A DNA stretch of 64,000 bases from Streptosporangium album (lineage in GTDB: Bacteria > Actinomycetota > Actinomycetes > Streptosporangiales > Streptosporangiaceae), in contig NZ_JACHJU010000001.1 of the NCBI RefSeq assembly GCF_014203795.1, positions 2,170,001-2,234,000 on the forward strand, written 5' to 3'. Below the pieces are notes generated by a model. It made no database searches, was not told where the DNA came from, and saw only the letters and a program-made list of their open reading frames with translations. Shown piece by piece: positions 1 through 8,641 of the stretch. Position 1 is the first letter of the stretch, and each line of letters opens with the position of its first letter. The position numbers and the translations under genes were made by a program.

Positions 1-6
1 CCACCC

Positions 7-231
7 TCATGGAGGCGATGCGCCGGCCCCGTTGAGGCGGGTGAGCCCGGTCATGGGGACCTCGCGGCCGTCGAGGGTCGCTGCGATGAGCGCGTCACGC
101 AGCAGGCCGGCGGGAGCGCGGACCACGCCTGAGCCGATGGCCGGGCGGTCGCGAGTGCTGCGGCCGCTCCACCGCATCACCACCACCACCGCCCGCCGGC
201 TGACGCTGTCCGACCTGGACCGGCGCATCAC
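7..231 (-). CDS. Small hypothetical protein (74 aa), doubtful
   Basis: Reading frame that starts three bases after the stop of the upstream Pro-rich membrane protein, with a GAGGGG Shine-Dalgarno-like stretch overlapping that stop, so it could be translationally coupled to it. The protein is basic and has no recognised domain, signal peptide or clear membrane span. It is near the window edge, so the family context is lost. It may be a real small gene or a chance frame in very GC-rich DNA; only position and the ribosome-binding site support it. Confidence 0.25.
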   Translation of the reverse strand: MMRRSRSDSVSRRAVVVVMRWSGRSTRDRPAIGSGVVRAPAGLLRDALIAATLDGREVPMTGLTRLNGAGASPP

Positions 232-234
232 CCC

Positions 235-1179
235 TCAGAACAGCCAGTCGAGCAGGCCGCCACCGCCTCTGCCCGGATTCTGGCTGGGGGCCGGGGCCGG
301 GGCCTCCGTCGGGGCGGGAGCCTCCGTCGGGGCGGGAGCCTCCGTCGGGGCCGGGGCCTCCGTCGGAACGCTGGCCTCGGGCTTGGAAGAGGCGCGCTGC
401 CGGGGGGTCAGGTCGTGGGTGTCGTCCTGGTTGTTCTCGGTGACCCTGGGGCGCGGTTTCACCGGCGGGGTGCTGTGCGTCGGGGCCGGCCGGGAGGTCT
501 GCGTGCGAGGCACCGGAGCCTGGGAGACCTCGGGCTGGGGGGTCTCGCTCTCCTCGGCGGACGGTTCGGCCGTCTCCACGGGTTGGGTGGGTTCGGCGCT
601 CGCCGTCTCCTCGGGAAGATCCGGCAGCTCGATCTTGGCGCATCCGACATCGGCCGAGCATGAGGCGTCGGGCGTCGACTTCATGGTGGAGGAGAGCATC
701 CAGCCTGCCGTGAGCCCCACCACCACGATGCCCCCGACGGCCGTCAGCAGCATCCGGCTCCGGCGCCGGGGCCGGGGCCGGGGCCGGGGCCAGGGCCGGT
801 CCTCGACCTCGGGCTCCTCCCGCCAGCCCGACCCCAGGAAACCGCGCGCCGGCTGCGGATCGTTGTCGGTCTCACGCGCGGAGTGCCAGTCGTCCTCGTC
901 GTCCTCGTCGTAGGAACCCGCGGCTGCCGGGACCTCCGAAGCCCCCGGAGTCTCCCGGGTTCCCATGGTCTCCAGGATTCCCAGGGTCTCCGAGACCTCG
1001 TCCTTTCTGACCGGCTCCCGGGCGTCCTCCGGGCCCCACCCGTCCGACAGCACGTCACCGTCCGGGCGACCGGGTTCACGCTGTGGCACGACGGGCCCCA
1101 TGGGTCCTGTCTGCTCACGGGGATCTTCGTCGTATGACCCATGCATACCGTCTCGCCCCACAATGAACCTCTCTGACAT
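235..1179 (-). CDS. Membrane-anchored Pro/Glu/Thr-rich protein of unknown function
   Basis: 314 residues with a single transmembrane helix at about 142-162, preceded by a very basic Arg/Pro block (RPRPRPRRRSR), which suggests a cytoplasmic N-terminus and an exported C-terminus. The N-terminal ~140 residues are acidic and low in complexity. The exported part holds two Cys (CSADVGC, about 173-179), a Pro/Thr/Glu-rich stalk and four PTEAPA repeats, ending in a Gly-rich LLDWLF tail. No catalytic domain is visible. The first ATG is used here, but a GTG six codons downstream with GAGAGG in front is an equally good start. It could be a cell-wall spacer or a transmembrane anti-sigma-like protein, but no family is recognised. 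Confidence 0.7.
   Translation of the reverse strand: MSERFIVGRDGMHGSYDEDPREQTGPMGPVVPQREPGRPDGDVLSDGWGPEDAREPVRKDEVSETLGILETMGTRETPGASEVPAAAGSYDEDDEDDWHSARETDNDPQPARGFLGSGWREEPEVEDRPWPRPRPRPRRRSRMLLTAVGGIVVVGLTAGWMLSSTMKSTPDASCSADVGCAKIELPDLPEETASAEPTQPVETAEPSAEESETPQPEVSQAPVPRTQTSRPAPTHSTPPVKPRPRVTENNQDDTHDLTPRQRASSKPEASVPTEAPAPTEAPAPTEAPAPTEAPAPAPSQNPGRGGGGLLDWLF
293..364 (-). repeat. Four 18-bp tandem repeats encoding PTEAPA
   Basis: Four consecutive 18-nt units (GGGGCSGGRGCCTCCGTC on the + strand) lie inside the Pro-rich membrane protein and keep its frame, coding for PTEAPA four times. Alternating units differ at two positions. Copy number probably varies between strains by slippage. 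Confidence 0.9.
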
Positions 1180-1240
1180 GAATTTCGGTCGGGCATCTTC
1201 CTAGCAGACCCGACAATGATCTGTCCGAAAAACTCACCCG

Positions 1241-1420
1241 ATGATGGAAATTGTCAAACATTCGTGCCCCCAAGACAGGGCGGTGACGGTCCGGCCGGGC
1301 ATGCACGCCGACGGCGAGACCGTGGCCGACGTGGTGCGGGTGTGCCGGGAGAGGGCGTCCTCCTCCGGAGATCCGGCGCCCGTCCCCGCCTGCGATCGGA
1401 CCGTTCTCGGCGCGCGGTGA
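1241..1420 (+). CDS. Possible small protein (59 aa)
   Basis: Short frame starting at a double ATG and ending at a TGA at 1418-1420. The sequence contains VTVRPGMHADGETVADVVRV, which reads like a folded segment rather than noise, and it has three Cys. No good ribosome-binding site is seen and no family is recognised. It lies between the divergent Pro-rich membrane gene and the next + strand gene. Confidence 0.25.
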   Translation: MMEIVKHSCPQDRAVTVRPGMHADGETVADVVRVCRERASSSGDPAPVPACDRTVLGAR

Positions 1421-1518
1421 CCGCCGGTTCCCCGTCTGCCGCGATCACCGGGCCCGGCGGGTGGATATCTGGTTCTCCGAAGACCATGGCATGGGCATAC
1501 GAGAGGTACGGTCGGCTC

Positions 1519-1941
1519 ATGTCTGAGCGCAGCATGCCGCACGACGCCGCCTCCTGGGCGTGCCCCCACGGGCAGGACGCCCGCCGAGGCTGCGTGGCCT
1601 GCTACCAGGAATCGGTCGATCCGGATCCGGCACTGTCGTGCTGGGAGGTCGCGGCCTGGTTCACCACCGAGCGGCCGGTCCCCATAAGAACCCTTCAGGA
1701 CGTTCATCACCATGGCCGCCGCTTCGCCCTGGACCAGCCGTCCACCCCGCTGGTCTACCTGCTGACCGGCCATGCCCGCGCCCGCGGCAGCGTCCAGGCC
1801 GTCGCGGGCGTGATCGGCTTCCTCCTGCACAACCGTCACGTGGTCGCCAGCTTCACCGTGACCGAGATCCGGTCGACCTCCCAGTCGGCCGCGGGGGCGA
1901 GCACGACCCGCCAGACGGATGTGTGGGTCAGGGGCGCCTGA
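1519..1941 (+). CDS. Hypothetical protein with CX8CX2C cysteine cluster (140 aa)
   Basis: The ATG at 1519 is preferred; GAGAGG lies 12 bases upstream. Near the N-terminus is CPHGQDARRGCVAC, a Cys/His-rich cluster that could bind zinc, followed by a mixed alpha/beta segment (VYLLTGHARARGSVQAVAGVIGF region) that looks like a genuine domain. The frame is open for another 101 codons upstream, but that part is low in complexity and overlaps the small ORF at 1241. Function is unknown. Confidence 0.5.
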   Translation: MSERSMPHDAASWACPHGQDARRGCVACYQESVDPDPALSCWEVAAWFTTERPVPIRTLQDVHHHGRRFALDQPSTPLVYLLTGHARARGSVQAVAGVIGFLLHNRHVVASFTVTEIRSTSQSAAGASTTRQTDVWVRGA

Positions 1942-2014
1942 ACGAAGGGATCGCGGCGGACCAGGTCTTCTCGCCCGGACCGGGGCCGCCGGACGCCGCA
2001 CCCCCCACGACATA

Positions 2015-2043
2015 TGACACCGAATGCCCTGTTTGGGTATACA
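2015..2043 (+). promoter_or_regulatory. Probable promoter of the sugar-binding lipoprotein gene
   Basis: TGACAC (2015-2020) and TATACA (2038-2043) are separated by exactly 17 bp, a close match to the vegetative -35/-10 pattern. The expected transcription start near 2050 leaves a leader of about 18 nt with a GGGGGG ribosome-binding site before GTG 2068. Confidence 0.6.
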
Positions 2044-2067
2044 TGGTGATATTTCGGGGGGTTCATT

Positions 2068-3189
2068 GTGGGGATACGGCTGGCGCGACTGATGGCGTGC
2101 GGGATGGCCCTGGTCATGGGACTCGGAACGGCGGGCTGCGGGGCCTTCGGACACGCCGGGAAGGAGAGCTCCATCCCCGGACGCTCCGCGGCCGAGGGCT
2201 TCAAGATCGGCCTGCTGCTGCCGGAGTCGGAGACGACCCGTTACGAGAAGTTCGACCGTCCTCTCATCACCCAGAGCGTCGCCGCGCTCTGCCCCAAGTG
2301 CCAGGTCGTCTACGACAACTCCGACCATGACGCCTCCCGGCAGCGGCAGCAGTTCGAGGCGATGCTCGCCGAAGGCGTCAAGGTGATCATCGTGGACCCG
2401 GTGGACGCCGGCGCCATCGCGTCGTCGGTGTCCGAGGCCAGGGACCAGGGCGTGCGGGTGGTCGCCTACGACCGTCTGGCCCGCGGCCCGATCGACGCCT
2501 ACACCTCCTTCGACAACATCCAGGTGGGCAAGATGCAGGGCCAGGCCCTGCTCGACGCACTCAGCGCGGGAGGCGATCCGAAGAGGGGCCCGATCGTGAT
2601 GATCAACGGTTCGCCGCTCGATCCGAACGCGAGCGACTTCAAGAAGGGCGCCCACGCGATCCTCGACGGCCGGGTCGTGATCGGCAAGGAGTACGACGTC
2701 CCGGGCTGGAGCCCCGGGCAGGCCGGCGCCGACGCGGCCGAAGCGTTCGCCGCGCTCGGCGCCTCCACCGTCATCGGGGTGTACGCGGCCAATGACAGCA
2801 TGGCCGGTGCTGTCGCCAACGCGATGCGGAGCGCGGGGGTGAGGAAAGGCACGCCGCTGACCGGCCAGGACGCCGAGCTGTCGGCCATCCGGCGCATCCT
2901 GCTGGGCACGCAGACGATGACCATCTACAAGCCGATCAAGCCCGAGGCCGAGAACGCGGCGCGGATGGCCGTCGACCTCGGCCTGGGCAGGAAGGTGAAG
3001 GGCAGCGGCAGCGGCAGCGGCACCGTGGACAACGACACCTCCTCGTCGATCCCCGCCCGGATCATCCAGCCGGTCGTGGTCACCAAGGACAACATCAAGG
3101 ACACCGTGGTCAAGGACGGGTTCTGGAGCGTCCAGGAGATCTGCGTGGCGAGCGTGCGGGCCGCGTGCAAGGCCGCCGGGCTCTCCTGA
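2068..3189 (+). CDS. Xylose-type sugar-binding lipoprotein (periplasmic-binding-protein family)
   Basis: 373 residues starting at GTG with a G-rich ribosome-binding site. A lipoprotein signal peptide ends in LGTAGC, with Cys 24 as the lipidated residue. The rest is a type I periplasmic binding fold of the Peripl_BP_4/XylF kind: IGLLLPESETTRYEKFDRP at the N-lobe, the VIIVDPVDAGAIASSV and VVAYDRLARGPIDAY motifs typical of xylose binders, and GVYAANDSMAGA in the C-lobe. It would present a sugar to an ABC importer, but no permease or ATPase gene is adjacent, so it is an orphan binding protein here or feeds a transporter encoded elsewhere. Confidence 0.85.
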   Translation: MGIRLARLMACGMALVMGLGTAGCGAFGHAGKESSIPGRSAAEGFKIGLLLPESETTRYEKFDRPLITQSVAALCPKCQVVYDNSDHDASRQRQQFEAMLAEGVKVIIVDPVDAGAIASSVSEARDQGVRVVAYDRLARGPIDAYTSFDNIQVGKMQGQALLDALSAGGDPKRGPIVMINGSPLDPNASDFKKGAHAILDGRVVIGKEYDVPGWSPGQAGADAAEAFAALGASTVIGVYAANDSMAGAVANAMRSAGVRKGTPLTGQDAELSAIRRILLGTQTMTIYKPIKPEAENAARMAVDLGLGRKVKGSGSGSGTVDNDTSSSIPARIIQPVVVTKDNIKDTVVKDGFWSVQEICVASVRAACKAAGLS

Positions 3190-3194
3190 CAGGG

Positions 3195-3308
3195 AACGCT
3201 CTCCTGGAGGGCGACTCCGCCGAGCGGATCATCTCCGACAGGGTGGACGACCCCGAGAACCTGCGTGCCGAGCTGATCCGGCTGATCAGCGGCATCCGGG
3301 GGCAGTGA
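3195..3308 (+). pseudogene. C-terminal gene fragment after the binding protein
   Basis: An open stretch ending at TGA 3306-3308 reads LLEGDSAERIISDRVDDP followed by an amphipathic helix and GIRGQ. It looks like the C-terminus of a real protein and has coding-like composition, but it has no room for its own start and overlaps the end of the preceding gene in another frame. A remnant of a deleted gene is the simplest explanation; a tiny coupled ORF from a GTG inside the upstream gene is possible. Confidence 0.35.
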
Positions 3309-3401
3309 CCCGGCCGCCCTCCCGCTCTCCGGTCCCGCGCGGGCTCCTGGAAGGACGCAGGACGATGGTTCGCCGGCCTGCGCTGACGGAAAAGATCGTT
3401 T

Positions 3402-5144
3402 TCACGAGCGCGCTGCGCTGAGCTCACCGGCCCCGGTGACCTGGGCGATCAGGACGCAGGTGTCGTCGGCCGCGTTGATCGGCACCATGGCCTCCATGAC
3501 CGCCGACAGCCGGTCGGGAGACGCCGGGGAGATCGGCCGGAGCGCCTCGGCCACGGCGGCGCTCATGAGGTCGAGGCCCTCGTAGAGGTCACGGCCGCGC
3601 TTCTCGATGAGCCCGTCGGTGAACATCACCAGCAGGTCGTCGGGGCGGAGCCGTACGGTGCCGCAGGTGTAGCTCGCGTCCTCGAAGACACCGAGCAGGA
3701 CGCCCGGGTGCAGCAGCCTCTCCACGTGGGAGCCGCGGGCCAGGAGCATCGGAGGATGGCCGGCGTGGGTCCAGCGCAGGGTGCGGTCGCCCGGGTGGTA
3801 GCGGGCCACGAGCGCGGTGGCCAGCGCGTCGGGCCGTAGCCTGCACAGCAGGCGGTTCAGCGCGGTGAGGATCTCCGCCGGGTCGTGGCGGGCGAAGGCC
3901 AGGCCGGTGATGGTGTGGCGGAGCTTCGCCATGGCGGAGGCGGCGGCCAGGCCGGTCCCGGCCACGTCGCCGACGACGAGCAGGACGTCACCGTCGTCCA
4001 GGCCGATCGCCTGGTACCAGTCGCCTCCCAGGTAGGCCGCCTTCTCGGCGGGCTGGTAACGCCCGGCCACCCGCAGGCCGGGCAGGGTGGAGGGCTCCGT
4101 CTGGACCGGCATGATGATTTTCTGCAGGTGGGCCGTGAGCCGGTTCTCCTCTTCCAGCTGCCGGCTGACGCTGGCCGGCTCGCCGGTCGTCTGGCGCCAG
4201 CTGGTGATGTCCTGCATGACGCCGTGGATCTCCAGGAGCCGGCCCGACGCGTCGTGGGTCGCCTCGGCCGAGATCCGGACGTGGCGGAGGGAGCCGTCGA
4301 CCTCGATCCGGACCTCGAACTCGTGGGGCTCGGTGCTGCGTGTCCACACCTCCGCCGCCCGCTGGAGGATGGGGCGGTCGTCACTGTGGACGAGGGTGGC
4401 GTAGTCCTCGGCGGTGAGCGGGCCGTCGGCCGGATCCCGCCCGTGGATGCGGTAGAGCTGCGGTGACCAGGTGATCTCTCCGGTCAGCAGGTTCCAGCTC
4501 CCCCAGCCGAGGTTGCCGAGATGCTCGATGCGGGCGAGGCTCGCCTCCAGCCGTTGCCCGATGTCCGCGCGCACCCAGCTGACGAGCAGGCCGCCGTCGA
4601 ACCGGGTGATGCGCATGACGTAGGTCGAACGGTGCGGGACGCCGTCGGCGACCTCGATGTGCTCGTAACGGCCGAACCGCTCGGCCACGCCGGTCTCCAT
4701 CACGCGCAGATGGGTCTGCCAGAGCTCCGTGTCCATCACCGAGGGGTAGCTCAGCCGGACGCGCAGGCCGATCAGCTCCTCGCCGCGCCGACCGTGGATG
4801 TCCTCGGCCTCCGGGCTCACGGCCTGGATGCGGAGGTCGACGATCGCGCCCGACACGTCGCGGACCGGCACCGACCAGCTCGCCGAGCCGGGCATCACGT
4901 CGAGCATGGCCCGCGTCGCCGCGGAGGGGACGGACACGCGGTCCGCGGGCAGGAACTCCATGAGCCCCTCGAATGCGAGATCGGCGGCCGAGGCCGCGCG
5001 TGCCCGCGCCGGATCGGCGTCGCGCCTCGTGGGAAGCGGCGTGACCCCGGTGGTCGTCTCCAAAACGTTCGACCCGCTGGAGGGCAACAGTCGACGTTCG
5101 TCTCCTGGGCTCAGGATGGTCTTCCTTCCGGATGGCCCGTACAA
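3402..5144 (-). CDS. PAS-domain SpoIIE/RsbU-type serine phosphatase
   Basis: 580 residues. Two PAS-like sensor modules occupy roughly 65-200 and 210-325; the second ends in the PAC-type segment RLLEIHGVMQDITSW. A short coiled linker leads to a PP2C-like SpoIIE domain at about 365-570 with GGDWYQ, GDVAGTGLAAASAMAKLRH, THAGHPP and FTDGLIE, which carry the metal-binding Asp residues. Such proteins dephosphorylate STAS anti-anti-sigma factors. It lies 44 bp downstream of, and in the same direction as, a MEDS-HATPase protein that would be the antagonistic kinase, so the two form a partner-switch signalling operon. No transmembrane segment is seen, so sensing is cytoplasmic. Confidence 0.88.
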   Translation of the reverse strand: MYGPSGRKTILSPGDERRLLPSSGSNVLETTTGVTPLPTRRDADPARARAASAADLAFEGLMEFLPADRVSVPSAATRAMLDVMPGSASWSVPVRDVSGAIVDLRIQAVSPEAEDIHGRRGEELIGLRVRLSYPSVMDTELWQTHLRVMETGVAERFGRYEHIEVADGVPHRSTYVMRITRFDGGLLVSWVRADIGQRLEASLARIEHLGNLGWGSWNLLTGEITWSPQLYRIHGRDPADGPLTAEDYATLVHSDDRPILQRAAEVWTRSTEPHEFEVRIEVDGSLRHVRISAEATHDASGRLLEIHGVMQDITSWRQTTGEPASVSRQLEEENRLTAHLQKIIMPVQTEPSTLPGLRVAGRYQPAEKAAYLGGDWYQAIGLDDGDVLLVVGDVAGTGLAAASAMAKLRHTITGLAFARHDPAEILTALNRLLCRLRPDALATALVARYHPGDRTLRWTHAGHPPMLLARGSHVERLLHPGVLLGVFEDASYTCGTVRLRPDDLLVMFTDGLIEKRGRDLYEGLDLMSAAVAEALRPISPASPDRLSAVMEAMVPINAADDTCVLIAQVTGAGELSAARS

Positions 5145-5188
5145 GGCTCGGACGAGGCCGGTGACGAGAGCACCGGCACGGGCTTCAA

Positions 5189-6151
5189 TCAGATGGTCGA
5201 GGTGGCTGGGAGGGCGAAGTACACGCGCACGGTGGTCCCGCCCTGGCCGGTGTGGGTGCGGACGAGATCGCTGAGGAGGTTGGTGACGAGCAGGCCGCGG
5301 GAGCCCCGCTGGTGGGGGTCGGCCGGTCTGCGCCCGGCCAGCGGGTCGGCGATGTGACCGGCGTCGCTGATGTCCATGACCACCTGCCCGTCCTCGGGCC
5401 AGATACGGACGACCCCCGAACCGCCCCCGTGGTCGAGGCTGTTGGCCGCCAGCTCGCTGGCGATCAGCCGCAGGTCCTCAAGGCGCTCTCCGGAGAGCCC
5501 CATGCGGGAGGCGTGCCCGACGACGAAGTCGCGCACACCCCCCAGGAGGCCCGGGTCCACCCGGCCGCCGAAATGATGAGTGGCGGCGCGCTCGGGGTCG
5601 GGCAGCGACCGGTTGCCGTCGCGGATGACGCGTCCGGGCGCGTAGTCGCCGCTGATGCGCGTGCCGGAGCCGTCCATGATGACGGGATGGGTCATGCGGG
5701 CGTCCTTGACGACCGAGGGATCGAGCCCGTCGAGGTCGTAGGGGCAGAGGATGGTGACCGCCCGGCCGGAGAACGCGAGGTTGATCAGCGCCTCGTGCTG
5801 GAGACACGCGGGATACTCCGCCGCCGACCGGCTGGGCCAGATCGGTTCGCCGATGATGCGGGCCCGGCGGGCGGGATGGAGGTCGGCGAAGGCGCACAGG
5901 ACGGCGGGGATGATGCGTCCCGGGTTGCGGCCGACCTCCGTCATGTCGGAGAACCGCACCTCGGAGGCCGCCTCGCCGAGCTCGGCTCGGAGCAGCTCCA
6001 TCCTCGGCGTGGGCACGGCCACCGCGACCGGTTCGCCCGCCGCCAGGCCCTCACGGATGAACGGCACGGTGCCGTCGAGATACTCCTCGATCCCCCGGTA
6101 GAAGAGTGCCGGATGGGCGAACGGCTCCACTGGGGTGATCGTGGTGCTCAT
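5189..6151 (-). CDS. MEDS sensory domain-HATPase_c anti-sigma-type kinase
   Basis: 320 residues. Residues about 10-165 form a MEDS (DcmR-like) sensory domain, recognised from HPALFYRGIEEYLDGTVPFI and the conserved TILCPYDLDGLD. Residues about 195-315 are a GHKL ATPase with the N-box LIASELAANSLDHGGG, DISDAGH and the GSRGLLVTNLLSD lid region, as in RsbW/SpoIIAB-like anti-sigma kinases. It would phosphorylate or sequester an anti-anti-sigma or sigma factor. The gene is first in an operon with the SpoIIE phosphatase downstream. No sigma factor is adjacent, so the target is encoded elsewhere. Confidence 0.85.
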   Translation of the reverse strand: MSTTITPVEPFAHPALFYRGIEEYLDGTVPFIREGLAAGEPVAVAVPTPRMELLRAELGEAASEVRFSDMTEVGRNPGRIIPAVLCAFADLHPARRARIIGEPIWPSRSAAEYPACLQHEALINLAFSGRAVTILCPYDLDGLDPSVVKDARMTHPVIMDGSGTRISGDYAPGRVIRDGNRSLPDPERAATHHFGGRVDPGLLGGVRDFVVGHASRMGLSGERLEDLRLIASELAANSLDHGGGSGVVRIWPEDGQVVMDISDAGHIADPLAGRRPADPHQRGSRGLLVTNLLSDLVRTHTGQGGTTVRVYFALPATSTI

Positions 6152-6358
6152 CGCGTCTCCACTTCGATCGGGGGAGGGGTCCGATCCGAGCAGGGCGGGG
6201 ACGGATCTCAGACGGTTAGACAGTAGGGCGCACGGCGAAAGAACACCTTCAAAAGTACCTGTTGTCGCCTTTCACGGTGAAAAGATGGCCGTAACCTCGG
6301 CAGCACGGCCTTCCGGAACGGGGAACGGGGCTTATCCAGTCATCCCTTATGCGGGAAA

Positions 6359-7366
6359 ATGACAGTCATGCACATTCTGATCATTGGTGGCACCCGGTTC
6401 GTCGGGCGGCACATCACCGAAGCGGCGATCGCGGCCGGGCACGAGGTCTCTCTGCTGCACCGGGGGCAGACGGGACCGGAGCTGTTCCCCGAGGCGGAGC
6501 ACCTGCGGGCCGACCGCAACGCGGACCTGTCGATCCTGCGTGACCGGCGGTGGGACGCGACGATCGACGTCAGCGCCTACGTCCCCTCGCAGATCGTCTC
6601 ACTCGCCGGCGCGGTCTCCACCGGCCGGTACGTCTTCATCTCCAGCACATCGGTCTACGCCGTCCCCGAGGCGCCGGGCTTCGCCGAGGACTCTCCGCTG
6701 ACCGAGTTCGACGGCCCGGTCCCGGAGACGGTCACGGGCGCGACCTACGGGGCGCTGAAGGTGGCCTGCGAGCGCACCGCGGTGGACTCCTTCGGGCCGG
6801 GGACGCTGATCGTACGGCCGACCTATGTGATCGGCCCGTACGACTACACCGGCCGCTTCACCTACTGGGTGAACCGGATCGCACGCGGCGGCGAGGTCCT
6901 GGCGCCGGGTGACCCCTCGGACCCGATCCAGGTGATCGACGGACGCGACATGGCCGCCTGGATCATCACCGTGATCGAGAAGGCGGGCTCAGACGAGAAG
7001 GCGGGCGCGGGGACCTTCCACGCGGTCAGCCCGGCCCCGCCGTTCTCCTTCGGCGACATGCTGGAGGCGATCGTGGCCGAGGTAGGGCCCCCTGGGACCA
7101 CGCTGACCTGGGTCGGCACGGACTTCCTGCTCGCCGAGGGCGAGGACGGCCGGTCACTGCCGCTCTGGTCGGAGGGGAACGAGGGGATGGCGGCCAACAC
7201 CGCGGACCCGGCCGCCGCCACCGCGGCCGGGCTCACCCCGCGCCCGCTGGGCCGGTCGGTGCGCGAGATCCACGCGTCCGAGGCGGGTTTCTCGACGGAC
7301 ACCATGCTCAGCCCCGCCAGGGAGGCCGACCTCCTGGCCGGATGGCGTTCCCGCCCGGAGAGCTGA
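6359..7366 (+). CDS. NAD-dependent epimerase/dehydratase family protein
   Basis: 335 residues with an extended SDR Rossmann fold: GGTRFVGRHIT nucleotide-binding motif at the N-terminus, an FISSTSVY strand and TYGALKVACE supplying the Tyr-Lys pair, then RPTYVIGPYDYTGRF substrate-side motifs. The set resembles NAD-dependent reductases/epimerases of the CSP41-like type. Two in-frame ATGs (6359 and 6368) are possible; the first is used. It faces YceI convergently with a 9-bp gap. The substrate cannot be inferred from context. Confidence 0.82.
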   Translation: MTVMHILIIGGTRFVGRHITEAAIAAGHEVSLLHRGQTGPELFPEAEHLRADRNADLSILRDRRWDATIDVSAYVPSQIVSLAGAVSTGRYVFISSTSVYAVPEAPGFAEDSPLTEFDGPVPETVTGATYGALKVACERTAVDSFGPGTLIVRPTYVIGPYDYTGRFTYWVNRIARGGEVLAPGDPSDPIQVIDGRDMAAWIITVIEKAGSDEKAGAGTFHAVSPAPPFSFGDMLEAIVAEVGPPGTTLTWVGTDFLLAEGEDGRSLPLWSEGNEGMAANTADPAAATAAGLTPRPLGRSVREIHASEAGFSTDTMLSPAREADLLAGWRSRPES

Positions 7367-7375
7367 TCCGGCTCG

Positions 7376-7960
7376 CTAAGCGGCGGCACGGTCCTGGAGG
7401 ACCGCCTGGATCTCGATGACGATCTGGACCTTCTCGCTCAGGGCCTTGCCGCCTCCGGGGATGGGTCCGTTGTAGCTGACGCCGAAGTCCATGCGGTTGA
7501 TCTCACCGGTGGCCGTGAACCCGGCACGGGCACCGGCGAAGGGGTCGGCTGCGAACGGGTCGGGACCGAACCCGTTGATCTCAAGCTTCAACGAGACCGG
7601 GCGGGTCACCCCCTTGAGCGTGAGCTCGCCGTCGAGCAGGAAGTCGTCACCGTCGGGGCGGATCCCGCTGGAGGTGTAGGTCATGGTCGGGTACGTGCCG
7701 GCCTCGAAGAAGTCGGCGGCGCGCAGGTGCTCGTCCCGCTGCGCGTTGCCGGTGTCGACCGAGGCCAGCTCGACGGTCGCGGTCACGCTCGACTCCAGCG
7801 GGTTGGCGGCGGTGACGATCCGGCCCTCGAACGAGCTGAAACGCCCGCGCACCTTGGTGATCATGAGGTGCCTGACGACGAAGCTCACTTCTGAGTGGGT
7901 CGGGTCGATGCTCCACGTCCCGGCGACATAGCCGGGAACCTCGACAGCACTGGCCGTCAT
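7376..7960 (-). CDS. YceI-family lipocalin-like isoprenoid-binding protein
   Basis: 194 residues matching YceI: GTWSIDPTHSEVSFVVRHLMITKVRG at the start of the barrel (split by normal variation), ASVDTGNAQRDEHLRAADFF, and a C-terminal NRMDFGVSYN. YceI proteins form a beta-barrel that binds polyisoprenoids; no signal peptide is seen, as is usual for the actinobacterial forms. AAAGGAGA sits just before the ATG. It is transcribed divergently from an HxlR regulator, with a 21-bp inverted repeat between them, so it is probably that regulator's target. Confidence 0.9.
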   Translation of the reverse strand: MTASAVEVPGYVAGTWSIDPTHSEVSFVVRHLMITKVRGRFSSFEGRIVTAANPLESSVTATVELASVDTGNAQRDEHLRAADFFEAGTYPTMTYTSSGIRPDGDDFLLDGELTLKGVTRPVSLKLEINGFGPDPFAADPFAGARAGFTATGEINRMDFGVSYNGPIPGGGKALSEKVQIVIEIQAVLQDRAAA

Positions 7961-8006
7961 CGTGTCTCCTTTGGTTACGTAAGGTAAGTCGGTTCCCCTC
8001 CATCAA

Positions 8007-8027
8007 GTGGTTCTGAAGAGGAACCAC
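8007..8027. promoter_or_regulatory. Inverted repeat, likely HxlR operator
   Basis: Perfect 7-bp arms GTGGTTC and GAACCAC separated by 7 bp, lying in the 140-bp divergent region between YceI and the HxlR regulator. Dyads of this size and position are usual binding sites for dimeric HxlR/MarR-like winged-helix proteins. Confidence 0.6.
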
Positions 8028-8100
8028 CCTTATCCTGGGGATACTTTCCCGAAGAGCACAAGAAGGCACTTTTACCTCATTCGGTTACCTGGAGAGAACC

Positions 8101-8490
8101 ATGGACGTCAGGGCCCCCTTCGAGCACACCCCGGCGAACTGCCGCGCCCGCGAGATCCTGGACCGCATCGGGGACAAGTGGTCGCTGCATGTGATCTCCC
8201 AGCTCAGCGACCGCACCAAACGGTTCACCGAGCTCAGGCGCGACATCGACGGCATCAGCCAGCGCATGCTGACCGTCACCCTGCGCGGGCTGGAACGCGA
8301 CGGCATCATCTCCCGGACCATGTACCCGGTCATGCCTCCCCACGTCGAGTACGCGCTCACCCCCTTGGGGAACACGCTGCTCGACACCGCCAGCACCTTC
8401 ATCTCCTGGGCCGAGAAGCACGTCGACGAGATCGAGACCACCCGCGCCCTCTACGACGCCCGCGTCCAGAGGTTCCACGAGCCCGGCTGA
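8101..8490 (+). CDS. HxlR-family transcriptional regulator
   Basis: 129 residues with the HxlR winged helix: CRAREILDRIGDKWSLHVI at the start, then RFTELRRDIDGISQRMLT as the recognition region and PPHVEYALTPLG as the wing, all hallmark HxlR segments. An ATG follows GGAGAG. It is divergent from yceI-like and likely controls it and itself through the 8007-8027 dyad. HxlR proteins often sense reactive electrophiles or oxidants through Cys; here only one Cys near the N-terminus is available. Confidence 0.9.
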   Translation: MDVRAPFEHTPANCRAREILDRIGDKWSLHVISQLSDRTKRFTELRRDIDGISQRMLTVTLRGLERDGIISRTMYPVMPPHVEYALTPLGNTLLDTASTFISWAEKHVDEIETTRALYDARVQRFHEPG

Positions 8491-8597
8491 GGGACGGCCT
8501 CACACGCCGGCCGCGGGCGGTGATCCCGTCCAGCACGCCCATCCTGACTCCCCCGGCCTCCGGCATGGGCGCCGCCGCCGTAAACGAGGCCGCCGTA

Positions 8598-8624
8598 AAT
8601 GAGTGAGTGAGTCACTCACTCATT
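8598..8624. promoter_or_regulatory. 27-bp palindromic TetR operator
   Basis: Perfect dyad with 13-bp arms around a central G (8611); the half-site is AATGAGTGAGTGA. It covers the -35 region of the promoter whose -10 is TAGGGT (8629-8634), seven bases before GTG 8642. This explains autoregulation of the TetR-ABC operon and argues against the in-frame GTG at 8603 as start, which lies within the operator. Confidence 0.85.
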
Positions 8625-8641
8625 CCTGTAGGGTGGCCCGC

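Noticed and set aside
293-364. CRISPR-like short tandem repeats
   Set aside because: There are no spacers; the repeats are in-frame PTEAPA codons of a protein.
32-913. Long + strand frame opposite the Pro-rich membrane protein
   Set aside because: It is low in complexity, mirrors the repeats of the real gene and has no domain or good start.
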